Below, in pieces: positions 1 to 6,005 of a stretch of 6,881 nucleotides of DNA (positions are counted from its first letter, which is position 1; each line of letters opens with the position of its first letter). The stretch comes from Brachybacterium sp. Lineage in GTDB: Bacteria > Actinomycetota > Actinomycetes > Actinomycetales > Dermabacteraceae. The DNA is taken from positions 1 to 6,881 of the forward strand of contig DAHVRS010000413.1 in assembly GCA_027322375.1 (NCBI GenBank). Reading direction: 5' to 3'. The notes under the pieces were generated by a model. The model saw only the letters and a program-made list of their open reading frames with translations. It made no database searches and was not told where the DNA came from. A program made the position numbers and the translations under genes.

Positions 1-90
1 GGCCGCATCCTGGCCAAGACCCTCGCCGAGGACGCCCCCGTCGGCGTCGCATGTCCGGCACCTCACCACGAGGCCGCACCTCTCGGCTGA
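1..90 (+). CDS. 3' end of an unidentified upstream gene (partial)
   Basis: Frame 1 is open from the window edge to a TGA at 88-90 and encodes 29 residues, beginning GRILAKTLAEDAPVG. The first 16 codons all end in G or C, as real genes here do, and the other two forward frames do not show this; the bias weakens over the last 13 codons. The peptide is too short to identify and carries no motif I recognise. In Mycobacterium tuberculosis the gene before the equivalent phosphatase gene is hemL (from memory), but this tail does not look like a HemL C-terminus that I know, so no name is given. The gap to the next start is 96 bases, enough for a separate promoter. Confidence 0.45.
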   Translation, partial: GRILAKTLAEDAPVGVACPAPHHEAAPLG

Positions 91-113
91 TCCGGAGGTT
101 CGGTTGGTACCGT
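85..113 (+). promoter_or_regulatory. Weak candidate promoter for the cytochrome c maturation operon
   Basis: A TACCGT hexamer at 108-113 fits the actinobacterial -10 pattern TANNNT. Seventeen bases upstream the -35 position (85-90) reads GGCTGA, a poor match to TTGACA. It lies about 74 bases before the first operon start, which would give a leader of roughly 65-70 nt holding the duplicated hairpin at 123-157. It was chosen only because it is the best -10-like hexamer in the gap. The operon may also be transcribed from further upstream. Confidence 0.2.
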
Positions 114-122
114 GAAGCGGCC

Positions 123-157
123 CGGGCCACGGCCCCGGCGCCTCGGGCCACGGCCCG
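123..157 (+). repeat. Two direct copies of a palindromic 13-mer (paired mini-hairpins)
   Basis: CGGGCCACGGCCC occurs at 123-135 and again at 144-156, 21 bases apart. Each copy is itself a hairpin: the second is CGGGCC-AC-GGCCCG (6-bp stem) and the first has a 5-bp stem. The copies could also pair with each other. They sit between the upstream stop codon and the Shine-Dalgarno of the phosphatase gene. No T run follows, so this is not a standard terminator. A leader structure or a weak terminator of the upstream gene is possible. Confidence 0.5.
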
Positions 158-186
158 GATGCTGAGCGAAAGAGGACCCCGCCCCC

Positions 187-834
187 ATGCCCACCACCAT
201 GGTCCACCTCGTCCGCCACGGCGAGGTGCACAACCCGGAGCGCATCCTGTACGGACGCCTGCCCGGGTACCGCCTCAGCGACCGCGGTGAGCAGATGGCG
301 CAGCTGGTCGGCGATCACCTCGCCAGCCACGACATCGCCCTCGTGCGCTCCTCTCCGCTGCTGCGCGCCCAGCAGACCGCCGCGCCGATCGCCGCCCCGC
401 ACCAGCTGGAGATCGGCACCGATCAGCGTCTCATCGAGTCCGGGAACCGCTTCGAGGGGCAGCGCATGGGCCACGGCGACGCGAAGTTCACCGACCCGCG
501 CAACTGGCGCTGGTTCCTGAACCCCTTCCGCCCCTCCTGGGGCGAGCCCTACCGCGAGCAGGTCGCCCGCGTCCTCGACGCCGTGCACGACGCCCGCGCT
601 GAGGCCGAGGGCCGCGACGCCGTCCTGGTCCTGCACCAGCTGCCGATCTGGCTCACCCGGCGCAGCGCCGAGGGCCGCCCACTCCCGCACGATCCCCGCA
701 AGCGCGAGTGCGGGCTGTGCTCCGTGACGAGCCTGCGCTTCGAGGGGACCGAGCTCGCGGGCGTGGACTACGCCGAGCCCGCCGCGGCGCTGTACGCGGG
801 CGCTGTCGACGCGACCGGAGGGAAGCTCACGTGA
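187..834 (+). CDS. Histidine phosphatase superfamily protein (phosphoglycerate-mutase-like)
   Basis: A 215-residue cytoplasmic protein of the histidine phosphatase superfamily, which uses a phosphohistidine intermediate. The N-terminal LVRHGE motif places the nucleophile at His11 with Arg10. Arg60 lies in SSPLLRAQQTA, a likely acid is Glu90 (NRFEG), and the second histidine is His150 in VLHQLPIW. The core is therefore complete and the enzyme is probably active; the substrate is unknown. The start at 187 is preferred because GAAAGAGGA at 168-176 is well spaced; the in-frame ATG at 199 would be too far from it. It is the first gene of the operon, and its stop overlaps the next start (GTGA at 831-834). 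The same family sits before the thioredoxin/ccdA/resB/ccs genes in mycobacteria (locus Rv0525, from memory), so the association with haem or cytochrome c assembly is old. A name such as phosphoglycerate mutase should not be transferred: the HQLPIW active-site variant and the EGRPLPHDPRKREC segment (162-175) look subfamily-specific. Confidence 0.93.
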   Translation: MPTTMVHLVRHGEVHNPERILYGRLPGYRLSDRGEQMAQLVGDHLASHDIALVRSSPLLRAQQTAAPIAAPHQLEIGTDQRLIESGNRFEGQRMGHGDAKFTDPRNWRWFLNPFRPSWGEPYREQVARVLDAVHDARAEAEGRDAVLVLHQLPIWLTRRSAEGRPLPHDPRKRECGLCSVTSLRFEGTELAGVDYAEPAAALYAGAVDATGGKLT

Positions 835-1436
835 CCGCTCGCTCCCTGCCCTCGGCCCCGGGCCGACGGGCCGTGCTCGCCTCTGCCGCTGGAGCGGGCG
901 CCGCCCTGCTGCTGGCCGCCTGCGGCACCGACACGTCCGACCGCTACACCTCGGGCGATTCCGGCTACGTCTCCGGCTCCGGCGTCGCCACCGAGATCGC
1001 GCCCGAGGACCGCGCCGAGCCGCTCGAGATCGTCGGCACCACCTACGACGGCGAGGAGTTCGCCTCCGCCGACGTGCGCGGTGAGATCCTCGTGGTGAAC
1101 GTCTGGTACGCCTCCTGCCCGCCCTGCCGCAAGGAGGCCCCCGACCTCCAGGCGATCCACGAGGACTACGCCGAGCAGGGCGTCACCCTCATCGGCGTGA
1201 ACGTGCGCGACGCCGAAGGGCCAGCGCGCGCCTTCGAGGAGACCTACAAGATCACCTACTCCTCGATGCCGGACCCGGACGCGGAGATCATGTACTCCCT
1301 GCGCGGTCAGGTCGCCCCGAACGCGGTGCCCTCCACCCTGGTCCTGGACCGTGAGGGCCGCGTCGCCGCCCGCGTCTCCGGCGCCGCTGACCCCTCCGTG
1401 CTGCGCGCGATGATCGACCGGGTGCTCGAGGAATGA
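831..1436 (+). CDS. TlpA/ResA-family thiol-disulfide oxidoreductase lipoprotein
   Basis: A 201-residue membrane-anchored thioredoxin of system II cytochrome c maturation (ResA/CcsX role). It is expected to reduce the CXXCH cysteines of apocytochrome c outside the membrane, using electrons from CcdA. The GTG start at 831 is chosen because GGAGGG at 817-822 lies 8 nt upstream, it overlaps the previous stop as GTGA, and the protein then begins with a proper signal peptide. Upstream ATG extensions run through the phosphatase gene and are not credible. The lipobox is LLAAC with lipidated Cys31, preceded by an Arg-Arg pair (GRRAVL, 11-16) that resembles a Tat signal. After a Ser/Gly/Thr-rich tether (about 32-55) comes the thioredoxin fold: WYASCPPC with active-site Cys96 and Cys99, and the cis-proline loop NAVPST with Pro167. 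Length fits the family. The encoded protein ends in an ATGA overlap with ccdA. Confidence 0.93.
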   Translation: MTARSLPSAPGRRAVLASAAGAGAALLLAACGTDTSDRYTSGDSGYVSGSGVATEIAPEDRAEPLEIVGTTYDGEEFASADVRGEILVVNVWYASCPPCRKEAPDLQAIHEDYAEQGVTLIGVNVRDAEGPARAFEETYKITYSSMPDPDAEIMYSLRGQVAPNAVPSTLVLDREGRVAARVSGAADPSVLRAMIDRVLEE

Positions 1437-2263
1437 TCCCCGCCGATCTCGGCGCCGCCTTCCAGGCCACCGCGCTGTCCGGATCCCTGCTGCTCGCGGT
1501 CGCCGTCGCCGCCGCGGCGGGGCTCGTCGCCTTCCTCTCCCCGTGCGTGCTGCCCGTGGTGCCCGGCTATCTCGGCTACGTCTCCGGCCTTGCAGGACAG
1601 GGAGCGGTCGCCACCCCTGCTGGTGGGAAGCGCTCCGGGTCCGGGAAGAGCGGCGGCGGACGCCGCAGTGCACCGAACGGCCGCATGGTCGCCGGCAGCC
1701 TGCTGTTCGTCGCCGGTTTCGCCATCGTGTTCATGCTGCTGGGCGGCTTCGCCGGCGCCCTCGGCTACCTGCTCCAGGAGCACGCGGTGTGGATCAACCG
1801 CATCGCCGGCGCCGTCGTGATCCTCATGGGCTTGCTGTTCATGGGCGTCTTCCCGCGCCTGTCCGCGACCCGCCCGGTCACCTCCAAGCGGCCCGACGCC
1901 GGCCTGCTGGGCGCCCCGCTGATGGGGATCGTGTTCGGGCTGAGCTGGACGCCGTGCATCGGCCCCACCTACGCCGCGATCGTCGCGCTGTCCCTGGACG
2001 GGGGCGGCAGCGGCGCCGTGCTCCGCGGCGGGATCCTGGCGCTGGCCTACTCGCTCGGGCTCGGCATCCCCTTCGTGCTGTTCGCGCTGCTGTTCCAGCG
2101 CGCCCTCGGCTTCAGCAAGCGCCTCGCCGCGCACCGCCGCACGATCGGACTGCTCTCCGGAGCGCTCCTGATCGCCATCGGCGTGCTGCTGATGACCGGG
2201 GTGTGGTCGGCGTGGATGAGCGAGCTGCAGATCCTCATCGCAGATTTCGAACCGGTGGTGTGA
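1433..2263 (+). CDS. ccdA: Cytochrome c biogenesis protein CcdA (transmembrane thiol reductant carrier)
   Basis: A 276-residue polytopic membrane protein of the CcdA/DsbD-beta family, which carries electrons from cytoplasmic thioredoxin to the extracytoplasmic thioredoxin encoded just upstream. Both diagnostic redox motifs are present: LSPCVLP with Cys38 and SWTPCIGP with Cys175. About six hydrophobic segments are visible (roughly 15-36, 86-112, 121-140, 158-186, 199-221, 237-259), as expected. A 25-residue Gly/Ser/Lys/Arg-rich loop (about 61-85) separates the first and second segments. The start ATG overlaps the preceding stop (ATGA, 1433-1436). The only purine-rich match, GAGG at 1428-1431, is almost touching the ATG, so translation probably depends on re-initiation by ribosomes finishing the upstream gene. 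The stop shares one base with the resB start (TGATG). Confidence 0.95.
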   Translation: MIPADLGAAFQATALSGSLLLAVAVAAAAGLVAFLSPCVLPVVPGYLGYVSGLAGQGAVATPAGGKRSGSGKSGGGRRSAPNGRMVAGSLLFVAGFAIVFMLLGGFAGALGYLLQEHAVWINRIAGAVVILMGLLFMGVFPRLSATRPVTSKRPDAGLLGAPLMGIVFGLSWTPCIGPTYAAIVALSLDGGGSGAVLRGGILALAYSLGLGIPFVLFALLFQRALGFSKRLAAHRRTIGLLSGALLIAIGVLLMTGVWSAWMSELQILIADFEPVV

Positions 2264-4020
2264 TGGACGAGAAGAGCACGAGCACGGACACCGCGCCCGG
2301 CGCTGAGAAGAACCCGTCGGCCGGGGAGCGCGCCTCGCGCACCGAGGGCGCTGCCGGCTCCTGGAGCAGCAAGCCCGAGGTCGACGGCCGCGGCCCCACG
2401 AAGGCGCCCTCGCTGGGCCTGCGCGGCACCCTGCTGTTCCTGTGGCGGCAGCTGACCAGCATGCAGACCGCGCTGATCCTCCTCATGCTGCTCGCGATCG
2501 CGGCGGTGCCCGGCTCGCTCTACCCGCAGCGCAGCGTCAACCCGGGCCTGACCGACACCTTCCTCGAGGAGAACGGGCGCTGGGGCGAGATCCTGGATGC
2601 GCTGGGCTTCTTCGAGGTGTTCTCCTCGCCGTGGTTCTCCGCGATCTACCTGCTGCTGTTCGTCTCCCTGATCGGCTGCATCGTCCCGCGCGTGGGCGTG
2701 CACCTGCGCCAGCTGCGCGCTCGCCCGCCGCGCACTCCCTCTCGCCTGACCCGCTTCACCGGCCACACCCGGGTGGAGCTGCCTGGTGCCGAGCGGGACG
2801 AGCTCATCGAGTCCGCGCGCCGCATCCTGCACCGCTCCCGCTATCGCACCGAGGTGCGCGAGGAGAGGGGCGGTGCCGTCTCCGTCAGCGCCGAGCGGGG
2901 CCTGCTGCGCGAGACCGGGAACCTCCTGTTCCACATCGCGCTGGTCGCAGTGCTGATTTGCATCGCCGGCGGCAACCTCACGAACTACCGCGGCCAGATC
3001 ACGGTGATCGAGGGCGACGGATTCTCGAACTCGCTCACCCAGTACGACTCATTCTCCTCCGGCGCCTGGTTCGACGAGACCGACATGCCGGACTTCCGTT
3101 TCACCCTCGCGGACTTCCGCGCCACCTACGTCCAGCCCGGCGAGTCCGGGAAGGTCGGCGAGCCGCGCTCCTTCGAGGCGGATATCCAGGTGACCGCCCC
3201 CGGTGAGGAGCAGGAGTCCCGCACCCTGCAGGTCAACAAGCCGCTGCACGTCAAGGGCGCCTCGATGTTCCTGCTCGGCAACGGCTATGCGCCTGAGATC
3301 ACGGTGCGCGACTCCGAGGGGACGGTCGTCGCCGAGGGGCCGCTGATCACCGTGCCGATGGGGGACACCGGCTACACCTCGCAGGTGGTGCTCAAGGCGC
3401 CGGACGCCCGTCCCGAGCAGCTCGCCGTGGTCGGCTTCTTCATGCCCACCGGCACGATCGACGACCAGGGCCCGCGCTCGCTCTACCCCGACGCGCTGGA
3501 CCCGCAGCTCGCGCTCACCGTCTACCAGGGCGACCTGGGCCTGGACTCCGGTATCCCCTCCAACGCCTACGAGGTCGACGTCTCCACCCTCACCCAGGTG
3601 GGCGGCGAGGACGGCTCCCCGGTGCTGATCCGGCTCTACCCCGGCCAGGAGTACACCCTCGCCGACGGCACCACCGTGAGCTTCGATGGGCTGCGCCGCT
3701 ACGCAGCCTTCGACATCGCCCACAACCCCTTCGAGATCTGGACGTTGATCAGCGCGCTCACCGCCGTCGCGGGCCTGGTGCTCTCGCTGTTCATCCCGCG
3801 CCGACGCGTCTGGGTGCGGGTGCGTCCCGGGGCCGACGGCGCGGTGCTCGAGGTCGCTGGCCTCGCGCGCAGCGACGATCCGGCGCTCGAGGGCGACGTC
3901 CGATCCCTGGCCACGACGCTCTCGCAGGCGCAGGATGGAGGACGGGCCGGCACGGCCGCGATCCCCGAGGACCGGCCCTCCCGGGCCACCGATGATTCCC
4001 CTGAAGGAAGTGCACAGTGA
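2263..4020 (+). CDS. resB: Cytochrome c biogenesis protein ResB (Ccs1 family)
   Basis: A 585-residue ResB/Ccs1 protein, one half of the system II haem-export and cytochrome c synthase complex; CcsB next door is the other half. The start ATG at 2263 overlaps the ccdA stop (TGATG); the open frame continues upstream to about 1543 only as an overlap with ccdA and is not credible. Layout: a hydrophilic, low-complexity N-terminal tail (1-50) rich in Ser, Glu, Gly and Ala; membrane segments near 66-84, 124-142 and 218-236; a large extracytoplasmic domain (about 240-485); a final membrane segment near 490-511; and a charged cytoplasmic tail of about 70 residues. Family signatures include WRQLTSMQTALILL, AVPGSLYPQR, SSPWFSAIYLLLF, SLIGCIVPR and the closing RRRVWVR. 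His224 (third membrane segment) and His487 (just before the last) are candidates for the conserved haem-handling histidines; this assignment is inference. Its stop overlaps the ccsB GTG. Confidence 0.95.
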   Translation: MDEKSTSTDTAPGAEKNPSAGERASRTEGAAGSWSSKPEVDGRGPTKAPSLGLRGTLLFLWRQLTSMQTALILLMLLAIAAVPGSLYPQRSVNPGLTDTFLEENGRWGEILDALGFFEVFSSPWFSAIYLLLFVSLIGCIVPRVGVHLRQLRARPPRTPSRLTRFTGHTRVELPGAERDELIESARRILHRSRYRTEVREERGGAVSVSAERGLLRETGNLLFHIALVAVLICIAGGNLTNYRGQITVIEGDGFSNSLTQYDSFSSGAWFDETDMPDFRFTLADFRATYVQPGESGKVGEPRSFEADIQVTAPGEEQESRTLQVNKPLHVKGASMFLLGNGYAPEITVRDSEGTVVAEGPLITVPMGDTGYTSQVVLKAPDARPEQLAVVGFFMPTGTIDDQGPRSLYPDALDPQLALTVYQGDLGLDSGIPSNAYEVDVSTLTQVGGEDGSPVLIRLYPGQEYTLADGTTVSFDGLRRYAAFDIAHNPFEIWTLISALTAVAGLVLSLFIPRRRVWVRVRPGADGAVLEVAGLARSDDPALEGDVRSLATTLSQAQDGGRAGTAAIPEDRPSRATDDSPEGSAQ

Positions 4021-5159
4021 TCAATGAGCAGCTGGCGGAGTTCTCGAACCTCGCCCTCGTGGTGGCGATCGTCCTCTTCGTCCTCGCCCTGATTGGCTTC
4101 GGCGCAGACCTCGCCGGCACCTCGCAGCGCCGCAGCGACGAGCGCCTCGCCGCGAAGGACCGTGCCGAGAAGGGGCGCGCTGACGCTCGCGAGCTGCAGG
4201 CAGCGAGCGTCGGGGCCGACGGGGCTGGTGCGGTGGGCTCGGACGTTTCCGGGGCCGACGTTCCTGAGACCGACGTCACTGAGATCTCGGCCTCCGATGC
4301 CGCGGCTGTCGATGTCGTGGCTGCCGATGCCATCCCCGGTGACGGGACGGGAAGTGCCTCGGGCGGGATGTCCGCGCAGCGCTTCGCCTACCTGCTCGCC
4401 GGTGCCGCGACCGCGCTGCTGACCCTCGGCGTGGTGTGCCGGGCGCTCGCAACTCAGCGCGTGCCGTGGGCGAACATGTACGAGTTCGCGACCACGAGCG
4501 CCGCCGTCGTGATGATCGCCTTCCTCGCCTTCAGCCTCCAGCGCCGTGAGCTGCGGGGGCTCGGCACCTTCGTGGTCGGCCCCGTGCTGATCCTGCTGCT
4601 GCTCGCCCAGACCGTGTGGATCGTCCCGGCCGCCGCGCTCACTCCGAGTCTGCAGAACTCGCACTGGCTCTACATCCACATCTCCGTCGCCATCATGGCC
4701 ACGGCCCTGTCGATCCTCGGCGCGGTCGTCGCCTCGCTGCAGCTGCTCCAGGCAAAGCACGAGAGCGGCCTCGCGCAGAAGATCGCTGCGGGCGAGGAGC
4801 ATCCCGAGCACTGGGGCCGCTTCGGCCACGTGATGGACCGCCTGCCCTCCTCGAGCGTGCTCGAGTCGCTGAGCTTCCGCATCCACTCGATCGCTTTCGT
4901 CACCTGGACGTTCACGCTGATCTTCGGGGCGATCTGGGCCCGTGACGCCTGGGGCCGCTTCTGGGGCTGGGACCCCAAGGAGGTGTGGACGTTCATCATC
5001 TGGATCATCTACGCCGCCTACCTCCACGCCCGTGCCACCGGCGGCTTCCGCGGCTCGCGCGCCGCTGGCCTGGCCCTCGCAGGCTTCGTGGCCGTGGTCT
5101 TCAACTACACGATCGTCAACACGGTCATCAACGGCCTCCACTCCTACTCCGGCCTCTGA
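4017..5159 (+). CDS. ccsB: Cytochrome c synthase subunit CcsB (CcsA/CcmF-related, WWD family)
   Basis: A 380-residue polytopic protein of the haem-handling WWD family. With ResB it exports haem and ligates it to apocytochrome c; it is called CcsB in actinobacteria and CcsA in plastids. The signature is WGWDPKEVW at 316-324, the periplasmic haem-binding tryptophan-rich loop. Candidate haem-ligand histidines are His221 (WLYIHI), His290 (FRIH) and His375 (NGLHSY), inferred from position. Hydrophobic segments lie near 9-30, 122-141, 158-175, 183-206, 219-245, 290-308, 323-341 and 350-368. Between the first two is a roughly 85-residue hydrophilic stretch; residues 62-117 are an Ala/Asp/Gly/Val low-complexity linker. 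The GTG start at 4017 overlaps the resB stop (GTGA) and has AAGGAAG at 4004-4010 upstream; the ATG at 4024 is out of frame. It is the last gene of the operon, followed by a terminator. Confidence 0.95.
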   Translation: MINEQLAEFSNLALVVAIVLFVLALIGFGADLAGTSQRRSDERLAAKDRAEKGRADARELQAASVGADGAGAVGSDVSGADVPETDVTEISASDAAAVDVVAADAIPGDGTGSASGGMSAQRFAYLLAGAATALLTLGVVCRALATQRVPWANMYEFATTSAAVVMIAFLAFSLQRRELRGLGTFVVGPVLILLLLAQTVWIVPAAALTPSLQNSHWLYIHISVAIMATALSILGAVVASLQLLQAKHESGLAQKIAAGEEHPEHWGRFGHVMDRLPSSSVLESLSFRIHSIAFVTWTFTLIFGAIWARDAWGRFWGWDPKEVWTFIIWIIYAAYLHARATGGFRGSRAAGLALAGFVAVVFNYTIVNTVINGLHSYSGL

Positions 5160-5184
5160 GGCCAGGCAGGGCCGGAGCGGCGGC

Positions 5185-5233
5185 GCCGAGCCCGAGCGGG
5201 GCGCCGCGAGCAGCGCCGCGGCGCTCGGCTTTT
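5185..5233 (+). terminator. Rho-independent terminator after ccsB
   Basis: GCCGAGC at 5185-5191 pairs with GCTCGGC at 5223-5229. An inner arm GCGCCGCG at 5201-5208 can pair with CGCGGCGC at 5217-5224 around an 8-nt loop, giving two overlapping ways to fold a very GC-rich stem. Four T residues follow at 5230-5233. It starts 26 bases after the ccsB stop, the expected place for the end of the five-gene operon. The T run is short, as is common in high-GC actinobacteria. Confidence 0.7.
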
Positions 5234-5272
5234 CCCGCATGCCCGGCCCCGCGCACACCCCAGTCAATCCGG

Positions 5273-5328
5273 CGGAGTTCTTCTTTGTTCTGTTCCACCT
5301 GGAGGGAACAGAACATCGAAGAACTCCG
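5273..5328. repeat. 56-bp near-perfect palindrome (11+11 bp stem, 8-nt loop)
   Basis: Arms 5273-5296 and 5305-5328 are reverse complements at 22 of 24 positions. They form an outer 11-bp stem (5273-5283 with 5318-5328), a 2x2 internal mismatch (5284-5285 against 5316-5317) and an inner 11-bp stem (5286-5296 with 5305-5315), closed by the loop ACCTGGAG. Each arm holds three GTTC/GAAC tetramers. The arms are under 50% GC, against well over 70% around them, which suggests a separate origin or a selected function. It lies 40 bases past the ccsB terminator and 130 bases from the stop of the convergent gene. There is no T run on either side, so it is not a classical terminator. Possible roles are a bidirectional transcription stop, a protein-binding site, or a dispersed palindromic repeat of REP or MITE type. 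Confidence 0.85.
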
Positions 5329-5458
5329 GTGCAGGGGCTGCGGTGACGCTCAACCCGGCGAAGGGCCGCAGTGAAGGCGTGCTGGTGTCGCGGTGAGCGC
5401 GGGCGCGCGCAACGGCGACGGCGCGGGGCGCAGTGGTGCGAGGGGAGCGGGGCGGTGG
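5329..5458. other. Unassigned GC-rich gap between palindrome and convergent gene
   Basis: With the terminator and palindrome, this completes the 299-base gap between ccsB and the minus-strand gene. I see no ribosome-binding site with a credible start, no RNA gene and no T-run terminator for the minus-strand gene here. Short open frames crossing it are arginine- and glycine-rich translations of GC-rich DNA. Confidence 0.5.
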
Positions 5459-5830
5459 TCAGTCTGTGCTGTCGTCGCGGCCGCTGGAGGGGCCGGCGGC
5501 GGCGTCCCCGCCCTGCTCGCGGCGGCGCTGCTCGCGGCGCTCGCGACGGATGTCCTCGTCGAGGCGGCGCAGGAACTCGGGATCCTCATCGGGCGCGAGG
5601 GGGCCCTGACGGCGCGGCCGCTTCGGTCCATCGATGTCGCCCAGGCCGATGCCGCGCTCACGGCCCACGACCAGCCAGGTGATCGGACCCACCCAGGGGA
5701 TCAGCACGATGAGCACGACCCACGCCCATTTGGGCAGGCCACGGACCTTGTCGTCCTCGGTCTGCACGCAGTCTGCGAGAGCGAAGACCGACAGGGCGAT
5801 GGAAAGAACTGCGAGTAAGCCCCTGGCCAT
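5459..5830 (-). CDS. PLDc_N-domain small membrane protein
   Basis: A 123-residue protein whose first 57 residues match the PLDc_N family, the membrane-anchoring module found alone or in front of cardiolipin synthase/phospholipase D domains. Two hydrophobic segments lie at about 3-20 and 35-55. Between them is the family pattern ADCVQTEDDKVRGLPKWAW, followed by IPWVGPITWLVVGR. No phospholipase HKD catalytic motif is present, so this is the stand-alone form and not an enzyme by itself. The C-terminal half is a charged tail: an Arg/Glu-rich stretch at 82-107 probably forms a long helix, and the end is Gly/Ser/Asp-rich. The ATG at 5828-5830 has only GGGGG immediately before it, too close for a normal Shine-Dalgarno; see the leaderless promoter. 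It is convergent with ccsB and divergent from the DUF4229 gene. Function unknown; a scaffold or membrane-stress role is speculation. Confidence 0.88.
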   Translation of the reverse strand: MARGLLAVLSIALSVFALADCVQTEDDKVRGLPKWAWVVLIVLIPWVGPITWLVVGRERGIGLGDIDGPKRPRRQGPLAPDEDPEFLRRLDEDIRRERREQRRREQGGDAAAGPSSGRDDSTD

Positions 5831-5842
5831 GCCCCCAGTGTA
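5831..5842 (-). promoter_or_regulatory. Leaderless-type -10 element for the PLDc_N gene
   Basis: On the minus strand TACACT (5837-5842) matches the actinobacterial -10 pattern TANNNT. It is followed by GGGGGC (5831-5836) and then directly by the ATG. That distance puts the transcription start on the A of the start codon, so the mRNA would lack a 5' leader, which is common in actinobacteria. The position 17 bases upstream has no good -35 match (TCCCGC). Confidence 0.5.
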
Positions 5843-5903
5843 GGCAACGGACCTGAACAGCGGGAGGGACCTCAGTCAGCGGCACGCGACCCCCCGGACT
5901 CGA

Positions 5904-5941
5904 CCCTCAGGAGCAGGCCCTGCCCTCAGGAGCAGACCCTT
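5904..5941. repeat. Two-copy 19-bp tandem direct repeat between divergent genes
   Basis: The unit CCCTCAGGAGCAGGCCCTG at 5904-5922 is repeated at 5923-5941 with two differences (positions 14 and 19 of the unit). It sits about 60-110 bases upstream of both divergent start codons, so it could be a paired activator or repressor site. It could equally be a simple slippage duplication. I do not recognise it as the operator of a known regulator. Confidence 0.6.
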
Positions 5942-6005
5942 GCCCACGCCGGCGGACGTGACGGATCGGGCTCTGCCTTCGCATCGAGGATCCAGGCCCG
6001 CGTCA

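Noticed and set aside
708..830. N-terminal extension of the thioredoxin from an upstream ATG
   Set aside because: It would bury the lipoprotein signal peptide and overlap the phosphatase gene; GTG at 831 has a strong Shine-Dalgarno at 817-822.
1543..2262. Long open extension upstream of resB in the same frame
   Set aside because: It overlaps ccdA completely, is Arg/Pro/Ala-rich, and lacks family similarity; ResB features begin after the ATG at 2263.
1307..2934. Long minus-strand open frames opposite ccdA and resB
   Set aside because: They are His/Gln/Arg/Gly-rich shadows of well-supported + strand genes, with no start context or motif.
3699..5267. 522-codon minus-strand open frame
   Set aside because: It is antisense to resB and ccsB, which have clear family motifs; long antisense frames are expected at this GC content and the translation is Asp/Glu/Arg/Gly-rich with no recognisable domain.
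5273..5328. LexA (SOS), CIRCE or DtxR-type operator in the palindrome
   Set aside because: The GAAC/GTTC tetramers suggested a regulator box, but spacing and flanks do not fit the consensus sites I know, so no regulator is named.
5239..5346. 35-codon + strand open frame running through the palindrome (MPGPAHTPVNPAEFFF...)
   Set aside because: It has no Shine-Dalgarno, starts just after the operon terminator, and its distinctive residues come from the palindrome itself: the opposite strand gives a similar peptide for the same reason.
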